Assembly: GCF_011075055.1 (NCBI RefSeq)
Contig: NC_058146.1
Location: forward strand, 372,001 to 436,000
Length of the DNA: 64,000 nt
DNA from: Mangifera indica
Taxonomy: Eukaryota > Streptophyta > Magnoliopsida > Sapindales > Anacardiaceae
Reading direction: 5' to 3'
The position numbers were made by a program, and so were the translations under genes. How positions within the stretch are numbered: the first letter of the stretch is position 1; every line of letters starts with the position of its first letter. The notes under the pieces were generated by a model, which had not been told where the DNA came from, did no database searches, and worked only from the letters and a program-made list of their open reading frames with translations. This document shows positions 24,247 to 37,263 of the stretch, piece after piece.

Positions 24247-24750
24247 GTAAAAAATATATATACATATATATAATTTTATTATAATTATATATATTAAATT
24301 TGAAATCACTTTGTCATTAGTCGCAGGTCTCGAAATCTTTGACTTTTGCTTGTTTTCTTCTTCGGACTTTGACCTTTTTTCTTTTTTTGGGTTTTTCTTT
24401 TTTAACAACACATATATGCAACAAACTTTTGAAGTTTTCATTGAGCAGACCAATTTTAATTATTTCGCATTAAATGAATCAAATTAATCACATTGCTTTC
24501 AAGACAAACAATACTAAGGGAGCACTTGGTTTTGAGTTAATAAAAATTATTTTAATAATTTTATTATTATTTATATTAATTTACTTGGTTTTCAAATAAT
24601 AAAATATTTTAATAATTTTTTATTATTAATAATAATATGATAGATAATATAAGAATAGTCTAATTACCATATCTACCATAAAGATTAAAAGATTATTAAA
24701 ATAATATTGATTTTATTAAAATTCTATTATTATTAAAATAATTTTTCCAG
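23530..24750. other. Upstream flank of unit A peptide gene, AT-rich
   Basis: Homologous in blocks to 37270-38127 and 51620-52760, the flanks of the other peptide genes. Contains MITE-like foldbacks (about 23680-23800 and 24100-24300), (TA)n tracts (about 23815-23835 and 24214-24243) and no gene. Confidence 0.6.
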
Positions 24751-24754
24751 TTTT

Positions 24755-25638
24755 GAAAAGTTAAAATTTACCCTTTATACTAGTTTTAAATTTCAATTGT
24801 ATAATATAACATGCCCTTTTCCATTTTGAAAAAGTGATCTATTCTTACTCTCTCAATTCAAAACATTAGTGCTAAAAATTTTAACATACCTCTGTCAAAG
24901 ATTTCAATAAAACAACTTTTATAGTACGTCGTAAAAGTGAAATCATGTCGAGGTTGGTTTTAGAGGTGTATACGGTTCGGTTTGGTGTGGTTTAAGGGTT
25001 TTTTCAAGCCAAATTGAAAAAAAGGGTTTTGAAATTTTTAAACCAAACCAAACCTTTTAGATTTCAAACTAAATTAAAAAAAATACAATTTAGTCCAATT
25101 TAGATTACGGTTTAAACCTATTAAAATAATTCAATTCTAAATATATATTATTTAATAAAATTAATTTAACTATAGTTTTCTAAAGCACAATATAAATGTG
25201 TAAACTAAATACGAAGTTTATATACAATATGAAAGTAAAGAAAATGACAAAATAAATATAAACAAAAAAAATTATACATCTAATTGTTTATTGAAAAATT
25301 CTCTCAAGTATTGTTATATTAATATATATGTATTTTAAAAAAATACGGTCATAGTTTAGTTCGATTTAAAAATCGTCTAAACCCGCAATGCAAATTGAAA
25401 ATTGTTTTTGAAAAATTCATCAACCCAAACCAAATTATTTTATAAATTAAACTATAATTTTTAAGTGGTTCGGTCTAATTTTACGATTTAAACCTAATTA
25501 TATACATTTGTAGTTGCTTTGGAAAACAAAAGAAAATCACGATGATGAAAGCATGTCGTAATATTCCAACAAATTATAAAAAAACGTATGAATATATTAT
25601 TTTGTGGTTTAATGAATTTATCAAATGTTAAATGATAA
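24755..25638. repeat. Left direct repeat flanking the ADR1-like gene
   Basis: About 885 bp, highly similar and in the same orientation to 29623-30508. Both start at a GAAAGTTAAAAT-like border, contain GGTGTATACGGTTCGGTTT in the middle, and end at TTAAATGATAA. It has no TG...CA ends and no coding capacity, so its class is unknown; the GGTTCGGTTTGG-type block resembles ends of some non-autonomous DNA transposons. Confidence 0.85.
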
Positions 25639-25699
25639 AAAGATGTTACAAGTGGTGACTGTGTCCATTGGAGAAAGATACTCAATTTTTCAATCACGT

Positions 25700-26312
25700 T
25701 TTGTGTTGCTCACCCAGTATGAACAGAACTCAAAACGGTGTGCACAGGTTTAGTATACGGTGTCGTTTGAACGTTAAGAAAGATGGGAATCTAGTCAAAT
25801 TGCTTTGTTTTATTTGTATAAGGGGCGAAAATTTCAATAGATAACATAGTAGAAGCGGAAGACCAATTAGATTTAAAATCCTAAGCAGCCACCAAGAGAC
25901 CAACAGAAAGGCGACTGGAACAAGGCATGACACCCAAGAAAATCTGGAAAATTCAGAAACAAATCAGCAGATTAGTGAAATCTGCTTGAAACAACGTGCC
26001 AACTCCAATAAATTCGTTGAATCCTAGATGCTTTCATGTTTTTTTTATTATTCTGTAGGAGGCCGTTCCTAGGAGATTTTTCGTTGGTTCCACGCAATTT
26101 AAAAGTTCGGGTGGGAAAGAGCTGTTCGGCTTTCTTTCTTTACAAGATCTCCTTAACCCACCACGGTCTTACTGAAAACGAAGCACTGATCAGAAGCCAA
26201 GTTCTAGCATCCAGTTCAATCTTCTCAACTCTCCAGGGCATTGTACCAATTCCATTTTGTTTTGTGGCCACGTCCCCTTCATATCAGAAGAACACCACAG
26301 TGAGTCACCACC
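25700..26312 (+). promoter_or_regulatory. ADR1-like promoter and 5' UTR region
   Basis: Relatively GC-richer than the flanking repeat. An upstream ATG at 26036 opens a 121-codon frame overlapping the ADR1 start out of frame. It is followed by TTATTCTGTAG (a possible intron acceptor), so it may be removed by leader splicing. No clear TATA element can be assigned. Confidence 0.35.
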
Positions 26313-29292
26313 ATGGCCAGAGCAGAGTTTTTCGCGGGCAGGATTGCAAACGAACTCTTAGACCAGCTCAGAACAATATCTCGACAAGCCTTTTTCTGTA
26401 AATCCAGTGCGGATCAGCTCAAAGAAACCATAGATGGACTCCTCCCTATCATCCAAGAAATCAAATGCTCTGGCCTTGAACTTCCTTGTTTTCGCCAGGC
26501 ACAGCTCGACGGCCTGTCCAAGACTCTTCGAGATGGTTTAGACCTCTGTAAAGAGGTTCTGAAAGCAAACCGTTGGAATGCGTACAAGAACGTGCAATTG
26601 GCTCGGAAGATGGATAAGTTGGAGAAGAAAATTTCAGGATTCTTCATCGGCATCATACAAGCACATGTCTTGGCTGATGTTCATCGCACCAGCTATCAAG
26701 GGACGGAGAGGTTTGATCGGCTGGAGCGTTCAACAAGAAGGATTGAACAGCAACTTGAGTCGATGGAGACGGGTGTGGCAGCTGGAGGGTGGGTTGAGCA
26801 CGCCATGATTAAAGTGGAAATGGAAGAGAAGAGAGGCGAGGAGGGTAACTTTGGGAATTTCATAGGCGTGGGAATTGCTTTAGGGAAAAACAAAGTGAAG
26901 GAAATGATAATTGGACGGGAGGATTGGAACGTTGTAGGGATTTTGGGCATTGGTGGCTCTGGGAAGACCACTCTTGCTGCTGAGGTCTGCAGAGATTCTG
27001 AAGTCACGAGTAAATTCCCTTTTCTTCTTAAACGCAATATCATGATTCTTTTAAGATGCTTCGATTTTCTATGCAATTTCTCTTTAAGAAGGCATTTTCT
27101 CTTAAGAAAATTACATTGACCCTGTTTGTTATTTCCATTTTCAGGCTACTTCAACAACAGAATTTTGTTCCTTACTGTATCAAAATCTCCGAATGTGGAG
27201 CTGTTGAAGACAAAGGTTCGGTCTTTCTTGTCTGGATGTGATGTTGAATCAAATGTTTTAGTTCCTCCATGGAATCTACAAGTACCTTGGAATGTAGGAT
27301 CTCGTAGTTTGGTGGTGTTAGATGATGTGTGGTCATTAGCAGTGCTTCAACAGCTTACCTGTAGGCTTCCTGGTTGCAAAACACTTGTGGTTTCCCGTAC
27401 CAAGCTTTCCATGGCTCTCGATGCTGTCTATGAAGTAGAGTTGTTGAGAGAAGATGAATCAATATCCTTGTTCTGCCACGCTGCTTTTGGACAAAAGACC
27501 ATTCCCCCAACTGCAAATGAGAATTTGGTCAAGGAGGTAGTATTGAACCATCCAGTTATCAGGAAATTGAATGATACAACCTTGAATTTGACAGCTGCTT
27601 TCTTTTGTAGCTTTTGTTCTATGGCTGATGCTTATGAAAAAATTTATGCAACAGACTGTGAAAGAGTGTGGAAGGCTGCCTCTGGCTCTTAAAGTTATTG
27701 GAGAATCACTGAGAGATCGGCCTGAAAAATATTGGGCAAGTGCCCAAAAAAGGTTATCACGAGGACAGCCTATTTGCCAGTCTCATGAAACCAACTTGCT
27801 TTATCGGATGGCAACAAGTGTTGAAGACTTGTCAGAGAAGGTTAAGGAATGCTTCCTGGATTTGGGATCCTTTCCTGAAGACAAAAAGATTCCAATGGAG
27901 GTGCTCATCAATGCCTGGGTTGAGATCCATGACATTGATGAGAAGGATGCTTTTGCTATCATTATGGAGCTCTGTGACAGAAACCTTCTCAGCCTAGTTA
28001 AAGATTCAAGGTATTTTTTTAAGGATTCTATGAATTACTTTAGTGTTGTTGTTTTCTGAGCTTTGATGCCTTAATGTGCTCAATTTAACAGAGCTATAGA
28101 CATGTATAGTGCTTACTATGAGATGTATGTCATTCAACATGACGTTCTTAGAGATCTTGCTCTCTATTTGAATGATCGTGACAAGATAAATGACCGCAAA
28201 CGATTACTTATGCCTAGAAGAGACACAGAGCTTCCAAAAGAATGGGAGTGGAATGTCAATATGCCATTCAATGCTTGGATTGTTTCCATTCATACAGGTA
28301 TAACTGCCTCTCTTTCTAGATTATGTTTCAACTAAAATGCTAGTAGTTTGATGGTCATCCAATAAAAAATGTAAAAGGTAACAGTATAATATATCTTGAT
28401 TGATTCTACGGTAATGTGCCCTTGAACCTAGCTCAGGTGTTAACAATTTTGCAACGCAGGAGAAATGAGAAAAATGGATTGGTTTAGCATGGAATTCCCC
28501 AAGACAGAAGTGCTACTCCTCAACTTCTCTTCCAAGGAGTACTTCTTGCCTTCCTTCATCAGGAGCATGAAAAAGCTTAGGGCGCTAATACTGATGAACC
28601 ATAGTTCCTCCCCTGCTACCCTTGGCGGCTTTGGATTTTCTTCAAATTTAGCTAGCCTTAGAAGCCTTTGGCTTGAAAGGCTTTCAATCTCTCAATTAGC
28701 AGAGGCAACTATTTGCCTAAGAAATTTGCGGAAAATATCTTTTGTTCTCTGCAAAATTAATGGCCTTCTTGATCAGCCAATGATAGACCTGCCCAAGATG
28801 TTCCCTCATCTCTCGGAGCTCACAATCGATCACTGTCATGATCTAATAAAGCTGCCTCCAAGCGTTTGTCGATTGCAGTCACTCAGGAGTTTAAATATCA
28901 CCAACTGCCACAGTTTACACGAATTGCCAGCTGACATTGGCAAGCTGAAATCTTTACAATTTATGCGGCCCTATGCAAGCCCTGTTCTAGGGACTCTCCC
29001 AACAGGGATTTCTGAGCTGGTCTGCTTGAAATACCTCAACATTTCTCAATGTGTCAGCTTAACTTGTCTTCCTCAAGGGATTGGTAATTTAGCAATGCTG
29101 GAAAAAATTGACATGAGTGAGTGTTTACGGATATGGGATCTACCAAAGTCTGCCGCCTCATTGAAGGCATTACGTCAAGTAATTTGTGATGATGATGTTG
29201 CTTTGCTGTGGAAGGATATGAAGAAGACTATACCAAAACTTCATGTTGAGGTTCCGGAAAAAAATTTTAGTATGGACTGGCTTTACGAATGA
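26313..29292 (+). CDS. ADR1: ADR1-like helper NLR (RPW8-type CC-NB-LRR)
   Basis: Complete five-exon gene: 26313-27009, 27145-27536, 27655-28010, 28092-28297 and 28460-29292. Total 2484 nt, 827 residues, all GT-AG. Residues 1-150: RPW8-type coiled coil (starts MARAEFFAGRIANELL, contains LLPIIQEIKCSGLELP). Residues 212-220: P-loop GIGGSGKTT. 288-295: kinase-2 LVVLDDVW. Around 313: VVSRTK. Around 370: GRLPLALK (GLPL motif, with R inserted relative to the motif name). 497-499: QHD replacing MHD, as is usual in ADR1. 551-827: leucine-rich repeats with ELTIDHCHDLIKLP-type units and a C-terminal FSMDWLYE. ADR1 proteins work downstream of TIR-type sensor NLRs with EDS1-SAG101/PAD4-class partners and form calcium channels at the plasma membrane. 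No lesion is seen. It is the only NLR in the window. QHD and the tail favour ADR1 over NRG1. Confidence 0.95.
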
Positions 29293-29357
29293 ACCAGAGC
29301 AATGCAACGAAGAGCAGGTCAAAGGGGTTAATTGACTAATCCCCTTTGACTTTATAA

Positions 29358-29525
29358 AAAGAGCAATATTATGCATATGTATTTTTTGTACACAATTTAA
29401 ATATATAAATGATTTGTCATCATGTGATTGGATGTCATTTTATTTTTAATTCAAAATCATTAAATTAAATGATGATATATCATTTATATATACAAATTGT
29501 GTACTACAAATGTATAGATATAGTT
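29358..29525. mobile_element. MITE-like AT-rich foldback element
   Basis: About 165 bp. The left end (TTTTTTGTACACAATTTAAA with ATAAATGA) is the approximate reverse complement of the right end (TCATTTATATATACAAATTG with TGTACTACAAA). The centre carries GTGATTGGATGTCATTTTAT, a motif that recurs in similar elements near 2440-2560, 34170-34345, 35370-35540, 46360-46440 and 63155-63245. No target duplication is certain. Confidence 0.6.
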
Positions 29526-29622
29526 TTATTATTTTAAAGAAACCCATAAGTGTGTAATATTAGTTTCCACCCACTATTTTCATTGTATAATATTAGTTTC
29601 AATTGTATTGATTTCTTGTTTA

Positions 29623-30508
29623 CGAAAGTTAAAATTGACCCTTTTATACTAGTTTCAAATTTTAGTTGTATAATATAACATGCCCTTTTCCATTTTGAAA
29701 AAGTGTTCCATTCTTACTCTCTTAGTTCAAAACAAAAGTGTTAAAAATTTAACATACCACTGTCAAAGATTTCAATAAAACAACTTTTATAGTACGCTGT
29801 AAAAATGAAATCATGTCGAGGTTGCTTTTAGAGGTGTATACGGTTCGGTTTAGTGTGGTTTAAGGGCTTTTTCAAGCCGAATTGAAAGAAATGGTTTTGA
29901 AAATTTTTAAACCAAACCAAACCTTTTAGATGTCAAACCAAATTAAAAAAAAAAAACAATTTAGTCAAGTTTAGATTACGGTTAAAACCTATTAAAATAA
30001 TTCAATTCTAAATATATATTATTTAATAAAATTAATTTAAATATAGTTTTCTAAAACACAATATAAATGTGTAAACTAAATACGAAGTTTATACACAATA
30101 TGAAAGTAAAGAAAATGACAAAATAAATATTAAAAAAAAAATTATTCACCTAATTGCTTATTGAAAAATTCTCTTAAGTATTGTTACATTAATATATATG
30201 TATTTTAAAAAAATACGATCATAGTTTAGTTCGATTTAAAAATCGTCTAAACCCGCAATGCAAATTGAAATTTGTTTTTAAAAAATTCATCAACCCAAAC
30301 TAAATTATTTTATAAATCAAACTATAATTTTTAAGTGATTCGTTCTAATTTTATGATTTAAATCTAATTATATACACTTGTAGTTGCCTTGGAAAACAAA
30401 AGAAAATCACGTTGATGAGATCACGTCGTAATATTCCAACAAATTATATAAAAAAGTATGAATATATTGTTTTGTGGTTTAATGAATTTATCAATTATTA
30501 AATGATAA
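29623..30508. repeat. Right direct repeat flanking the ADR1-like gene
   Basis: Partner of 24755-25638, about 4.87 kb downstream in the same orientation. Differences are scattered substitutions and short A-run changes. Confidence 0.85.
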
Positions 30509-30509
30509 T

Positions 30510-32940
30510 TTAGTTGTTTCTGGGAGTGGATACGAATTGAACCAAGTTTGAAAATCCCTTGGTTCAAGTTCGATTTCAATTAAAAATAATTCAATTTAAG
30601 TTTGACTCGAATTTTTCAAGGCAAATATCCCTAGCTCTTTGGCTCCATTTGAAAAGCAAGTCGAATCTTCCTACTTGATTTTGGCTTCAATTTGAAGTAA
30701 CTGAATTTCAACCAAGCTGTCTTTTAACATCGAGTTACATCAGTTCAATTCCAACACTAATTGTTTAGATAAATAATAATGTTTTTAATAATAATGATGG
30801 TAAAATCATTTTACAATACTTTCAAAAGATGAAATCGTTGAAGACAATTATAAATATATAAGTTAATGAATTTTTATTAAATTACAAATATTTGTGTTTA
30901 TTTTTATTTAAAATTTATTTGCGTTATTCTAATCTTGACTTTCCTAAATTTTATTTCTAAATCCACCATTGCATCTGTGTACTCAATCGTTTATTCAAAA
31001 CTATGTGCACTTAGTTTTATTTTATTGAATGAACAAATAGTATTACTTTTGTTTTTTTTTTTCTTTCACTTGCAAAATCAAACAAACAAGGGTGAATGAT
31101 AAATATCAAATAAATAAGAGTACCTATATGCAATCAAACAAATCTTATCATTCCTCTTTCATCATCTAACTTATTTCTATTCATAAACTTTCTTGTCATT
31201 TAAGGTTAATTTTTATCTTCTATCTTAGATGACATGGAATGTCTCACATGTACAAGTTATCTTTCATTATCATTAGTGAAAGCAATCTTTATTCGATACC
31301 TTGAACATATAAATCAATTTCAAAGGTTATGTATGTTTTGGATCGTCCTACGTGGTCACCAACTGATAGATTCACAGTTTTTAGATGTCCTATTATAGGC
31401 TTCAACTTACAGACTTTTTATGTCTTGACAACTTCACACACATATTAATAGACCTTCAATCTTAACCTACACAATAGTAGATGTCAATCGGCAAACTCCT
31501 TCATAACCTCTTTTATGGGTAAAAGCCTATGTCACAAATATCTCCTTGTAATAGCTTTTAGAGATCATATCTCAAATGTCTCTCAATCTAGAAGAACTCT
31601 ACATCCCACACATGCACTTTATAGGTATCTAAGCCCCGAATATGTTTAATGAAATCTTTATATCCCAACTCATCACCCTATCTCACAGAAAACATGTATC
31701 ATCATCTTTTCGAAATCATTTTCATATCTATGATATGTTTTCTAAGTTTATATTCTTAAGCCCATGATTATCTTATCTTGGAGTATCATTTAGAAGTTTG
31801 ACAACTGCGACTCAACTATCCTGATCAGATGGTTGAGTTGCTTCTAAATTATTTCATGAGACTCTTGACTATTTACTCATGTGTCAACAACATCTTACAT
31901 ACATGGACAAATATGTCATTGAGCATTGAGTCAAAATTCAAGTTGAATGCACACAAATCATCATAAGGACTAAGCGTGAGCAACAATCATTTATCAAGAT
32001 GTCATTAATATCTATGAGGTCGCCATCTATTATATCCTCTACAGTGAATGTTTAGATCGGAATGACATCCTACCCAATAATCAACCACTGTCAAGTGTTG
32101 GTGTTGACTTTCATGGAGTAAAGGTACTTCATGACAGGTTAATAACAATTTACCTCATTCTCTTTAATCATCAAAGTTGAATTACATTCACTTATTCATA
32201 ATATGTTACATGTAAAATTCCATTACAAAAGCATATTGAAAGAACAATTACAAAATTAAATGACGATTAATATGTACTTATAGCCTTTTCGTTTAATATA
32301 GTTAGGACATCTTCCTAACTAGGAATGTTGTCTGTTTTCCAATTCAACATATAAAAGACCTTTGGCAATCCAACCAAATTCACCAAACTCTGTAGATTCT
32401 CTTGTGTCTCATATATCAACACCTACAAAGGAAAATATGATGTTGTTAGTCAAAATAACATATACATCAAAAGATCACTAAAAAATAATTACAATAATGG
32501 GGAATGATTACTTAAAACACTAAAAGGAATCTTATTAAGGTGTAATGCAATTTTAGGGGAACCTTTCCATTTGGCGGATGAGTGTGAGATACCTCTTCAT
32601 ATTTCTTCTTGATAATTTGCCTTATGGAATTCACCATCAAGTTCCAGACCAAGATGCCTTATATGTCACGGCTAAAAGTCATGAGGTTGTTTACTAGCAT
32701 AAGAAGGTATTATCGAATCACTTTTTTATTATCTACACTCAATAGTCCATAGTGCAAAAAATATGGAAAGGTAATTTTGATTCTTCAAAGGTTGATCAAT
32801 TTTATAGGAATCAAAATCCTATTTTCTCAATTTTGCTCTTTGCATCTTTAATGGTTGATCAATTTTAATTTTTTTTAAATAATATTCCAATTCAATACCT
32901 TTTGTCTTTCTCAATATAATTTGTGCAAAAGTTTCATTTT
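30510..32940. other. Intergenic, no gene recognised
   Basis: 30516-30770 has repeated TTGAACCAAG/TTCAAGTTCGA blocks of foldback type. 31080-32700 is less AT-rich and looks like decayed repeat sequence without an open frame or recognisable motif. Nothing further can be supported. Confidence 0.35.
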
Positions 32941-32951
32941 GATAAATTAGA

Positions 32952-33882
32952 GGCCAAAAGACTTATTCCTACCCTAGTTTTAGCTCATTTTCAAACTTAT
33001 ACCTATAAAGTTTCAAAAACTCAAATACTCATCTGTCATTCAACTTCTATTGAAATTTTGTTAGTTATAAGGTAAAACTGTTATTTTACAAGTAATATTA
33101 AAATAAATAAAATTTTATCTCATTTCTCTACTTTAGTTTTAAAAACTCATAATTTCCTTACAACTTAAGTTTTAAAAAGTTATATTTTTCCCTTAGGGTT
33201 TATTTTTCAAAACCTAACTTTTTTGGCCACCAAAACCATTTTTGACTATTTTCTTTAGCCCACCGGACTCTCCTTCCTGACGTGCTTTTATTTTGACCGA
33301 AATCCCCTTAGTGTGGCTTCATTGTGCATGAAAACAAATAGTCAATTCATTTTCATGCACGATGGCTTTGCGTCATCGATCTATCCCAAATTTTCATCAA
33401 CTCTTGTTGATTCTCGACAACTCTTCATCTATTGTTGGTTCACAATGACTTATCAAAGACAAAGAGTTGTCATCTTCGTCAATTCCAGACGACGAAGATG
33501 AATCAACATCTTTGTTGATTCATTTGGATGAAGACTCATCTTTTCTAGCAATGACGAGTCTGGAAGAAGAGAGAGAGAGGGTCAGAGCATGTCAGTTTTT
33601 GGAGAGAGAAAGGTTTTGTCAAAAAATTGAAATCCTAGGGGAAAAATACAACTTTTCAAAATTTAATCTTGGTGAAAAATTGTTAGTATTCCAAACTAAA
33701 GGGAAAAAATGATATAAATTTTTATATTTTTTATAATAATTGGTTAAGTGATGTTTTTACCCTCTATAACTAATGAATTTTGTTAAATTTAATAGCTTAT
33801 GAGTGAGAGTTTGAGTTTTTGAAACTCTAGAGGTGTGTGTTTGGAAATAGGTTAAACTTGGGTAGGAATAAGTCTTTTGACC
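32952..33882. mobile_element. Mutator-like non-autonomous element
   Basis: 931 bp. Inverted ends: GGCCAAAAGACTTATTCCTA at left and, read inwards from 33882, GGTCAAAAGACTTATTCCTA at right. Flanking 9-mers TAAATTAGA (32943-32951) and TAAATTAAA (33883-33891) match at 8 of 9, the target-duplication length of Mutator elements. The interior (33467-33712, +) has an 81-codon frame starting MSSSSIPDDEDEST, with no known domain, sharing the GACGACGAAGATGA-type block of the element at 46876-47832. Confidence 0.75.
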
Positions 33883-34049
33883 TAAATTAAAATGAAAATT
33901 TCTTTCAATTTAATATGTTGTTATGACACCCTTAGACAAATGTCACATTACAAAATACAGGAAAGATATTGGGTTTACCTGTACATCTCACATTATTTAA
34001 GGATAAAAATATTTGATTAGTTAAATACTCTATAAACTCTTTAAGTTGT

Positions 34050-34340
34050 CTAGACATGTTTTCTTATGGGTGTAGTTTAGATAAATATTAACGGATTATA
34101 TAAGGAAATAAAGAGATTTATGAATGATATACTATCATTTGATTCATTGATTTTAAATTCGAAATTAAAAAAAAATTATGTGTTTATATTTTTTGTATAT
34201 AATTTAAATACATAAATAATATGTCTTCATATAATTGAGTATTACTTTATCTTTAATTCAAAATTATCTAATTATATAATAACACATTATTTATGTATTA
34301 AAATTATGTATTAAAAATATGTATATATAATTTTATTGTA
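34050..34340. repeat. Repeat shared with 63046-63240, including MITE-like part
   Basis: A block containing GGGTGTAGTTTAGATAAATA and AATAAAGAGATTTATGAATG recurs almost unchanged at 63046-63215. The right part is a MITE-like AT-rich foldback. Confidence 0.65.
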
Positions 34341-34986
34341 TAAAGTATATTAAATCACTCAATGATATGATATCCTAATAATTTTAATACCTATCGAAAC
34401 TCATTTAGTTAGTATGTCATATTGCTATTTTGATATATTTATATGATTCCATGTGTATCATGATCAATTGTGTTCATTAGTACAAGTATTGATATGATAT
34501 GTAATTATATAATTGAATAATTTATATTATTTTTAATTTAAAATTATTTAATGACTCGATAACACAAACCTATTAATACCCCTTCACATATAAAATATTA
34601 CTCCAATATTTGTTGCCTTAAATATGCCTGTGAGTTTTGATAGTTATATTGTGATAGTAGCATAAATTTAAAAAAAAAAAAAACCATAAGAAAGTTAATT
34701 TAGAGTTTTGCGTATAAATATTTTATTTATACCTTTTTTATAATTGCGAGTTTTGTTCAATTTTGTCAAACAAATAAATAGGGTAGTGACAATCTTAAAT
34801 GAATTTGTTCAAATTTTTCTTATAAAATATCGTATTACTTGAATTCTAACATTTCACAAAGGATTTCTTTCGTTAAATCACTTCAACTAATTCCTAAATC
34901 ATTTATTTATAATTTTATTCATTCTATAGGAAAGCAATTATAAATTAAAAACAATAAGCAGTAGTGGCTCTTTATAAGGCAAACGA

Positions 34987-35343
34987 TTAGTTCTTGCCCA
35001 TCATTCCGCAATAATCCTAGCAATCTTTCACTTTGCCCAACACTGAAAAACAAATACAAGAAAATTGTTAAATAAATTTATGAATAAATGAACATTCCTT
35101 CGAACAAGGTAAATTTTTAGTATCTAAGAACTGAAACTTTCAGTTACGAAAGAAATAAAATTATATACATATATAGTTACTAGGGTTATCTTTAGTGCTG
35201 ATATTGATGCATTTAGATCTTATACAATTGAGGTTGGCAACATCAGTTGGAGTTGAACACTCTTTTAAGCATTTATATGTGCCATATAAACAATAAGCAA
35301 TTAGACAAATCGTCGCAAACAACAAAGCTCTATTACTGTTCAT
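34987..35343 (-). pseudogene. Thionin-like peptide gene, degenerate copy
   Basis: Start at 35343 gives a diverged signal peptide (MNSNRALLFATICLIAY). The first cysteine cluster (CX3CX3C) is deleted. The second cluster, YKCLKECSTPTDVANLNC and SKC, remains. The donor (A|GTAACT) and acceptor (TTTTTCAG) of the single intron are present, but exon 2 (34987-35043) has TAG in place of the conserved leucine codon after DC. Likely inactive, or making a short truncated peptide. Confidence 0.8.
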
Positions 35344-35946
35344 TTTCATCCCTATTTTGTTGATCAATAAAATTATGTATACTTATTTTAGATACATAAA
35401 TATATACACACTTATATATGTTATCATATGATTTGATGATTTTAAATTAAAGATAAAATAATATCCAATTATGTAACAATATATATATATATAAGTATAT
35501 ATATATTTATATATTTAAAATGAGTACATATAATATTACTTTTTGTTGATACACTAATATTAGGCATTTAAAAAGTTGATATTGAAATAAATCTTTTATA
35601 TATATAAAACGAAAGTACATAAATTTGAAATACTTATAGAAGACAATATTCTTTTTTTTGTTTTTCATAGTAAGAAAATAGTATAAATTAATTATGTTTC
35701 ATGCTGTCATTTATACAATGAATTAATGGAAGCAATTTAGTAGCGATTTCATGCTGCAATGTTTTGTACAAATATCTATATAGTTTGCATTTTGGTGGTC
35801 AAAGGCCATGGTTAAAGTTTGACTCAAATTAAAAATAATTTAATACAAATTCGATTCAGTATTAGTGAACTAATAAAACGATTTTTCACATGTATATTAT
35901 ATTTCACTTTATTTATTCAATCGTTATATGTATTGTATCAAAAACA

Positions 35947-36332
35947 ATAATTTTTTACCGAAATTGTTTAGCAAAAATATCTAAACCGTAAACTATGAAA
36001 TGCAGGAAAACAAAATGAGTTGAAAATGCGATATTAATACAAATAAAAGAAATAATAATTTCAAAAAAAAAACTGTAAGAGTATAGAGATTTTCCACATT
36101 TCAAATGCAAATGTATAAATCCTCATCCGAGAGTAGTTGAGTATATTATACGAAGAAGGAGGGTCTCAAGGTTGCAAAAAGTGATGAAGAAGATAAGTCG
36201 ACAGAGAGGACGTACAAGAGGCGAGGCTGCAGAGATGGATTGTGAATTCTTTGATGAATATTTAGAGGGATAAAACGAAAAGTCGGCAAATTCAACAGTG
36301 GTGGAAAAAGCGGCACTAGTTTGAGAAGAAAC
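35947..36332 (-). pseudogene. TAF1 5' fragment, unit B
   Basis: Homologous to 22163-22554 and 43490-43870, but no TAF1 coding exon lies next to it. It runs directly into AAAGGCGTTCTCC without the solo LTR found there in units A and C, so it preserves the empty insertion site (GAAAC at 36328-36332). Confidence 0.8.
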
Positions 36333-36837
36333 AAAGGCGTTCTCCTCCACTTCTTGGTTATTAATTCGTTTAAAGGGTGACTAACTTATAGAGGATATCT
36401 TACAATTTTTTGTCAAACATATATATATATATATATATATGGGTAGATTTGGACTCGAATTTAAGGTTAGATTTGAGTTTAATCAAGTTCAAATTTAAAT
36501 TTATTTAAATTAATAATACTTACAGTTGACATATAATTATATAATTTAATGATTTAAATTAATTTTAATTTAAAATTATTTAACTATTTAGTTATAACAA
36601 ACATTTTTATACCTATGGGTGTATAAAATATTACTTCAAATATTTTTTGTGATAAATCATGCCAATGAATTTTGATAGTTATATTGTAATTATAGCTTAA
36701 ATTCAAAGAAACATAAGAAAGTTACTACAAATGTTTCCAGATAAAAGTTTTATTTATAACTTTATTCATTCAATAACAAAGCAATTACAATTTAAAAACA
36801 ATAAGCAGTAGTGGCTTTTTATTAGGCAGGCAGGCAA

Positions 36838-37263
36838 TTAGTTTTTGTCCATCATTCTGCATGAATCCAAGCAAGCTTTGTGTTGGTCCAACGCTGAAAA
36901 ATAAATACAAGAAAATTGTAAATTAAATATATAAATAAATTATATTTCCTTTGTATAATGTAAAAGGAATTAAATATACTTTCAACTATGAAAGAAATAA
37001 AGATATATACATATATAGTTACCAGCATGATCTGTGATATTGATGTTGATGCATTTAGATATTGCACAATTGAGTTTGGCAATATCGGTTGGAGTTGAAC
37101 ACTCTTTCAAGCACTTATATGCACAAAAAGGTGGAAGTGTTTTCGATACGAGACATTCAGCCAGGCAATTTGCATAACACATCACGTATGCTGAAGATTC
37201 TCCTATCAACAACCCTAAAAACAAACAAACCATCATAAAAGACAAAACTCTGTTTGTGTTCAT
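36838..37263 (-). CDS. Thionin-like cysteine-rich secreted peptide, unit B
   Basis: Two exons, 37023-37263 and 36838-36893, GT-AG, together 98 residues. Residues 1-25 form a signal peptide (MNTNRVLSFMMVCLFLGLL..., cleavage expected after SSA). The mature part has ten cysteines at about 29, 33, 37, 47, 51, 55, 66, 71, 89 and 93, in two CX3CX3C clusters, then CX4C and a C-terminal CX3C in exon 2 (KACLDSCRMMDKN). The CX3C pairs suggest a helical-hairpin disulfide scaffold of the thionin-like class. Such peptides are secreted and often antimicrobial or signalling; the function here is not known. No lesion is visible. Confidence 0.85.

Noticed and set aside
24755..30508. ADR1 gene carried inside an LTR retrotransposon
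   Set aside because: The flanking direct repeats lack TG/CA ends, primer-binding site, polypurine tract and target duplication; the gene keeps its introns.
31080..32700. Decayed coding element
   Set aside because: Base composition hints at former coding or repeat DNA, but I could not read any family motif in any frame.
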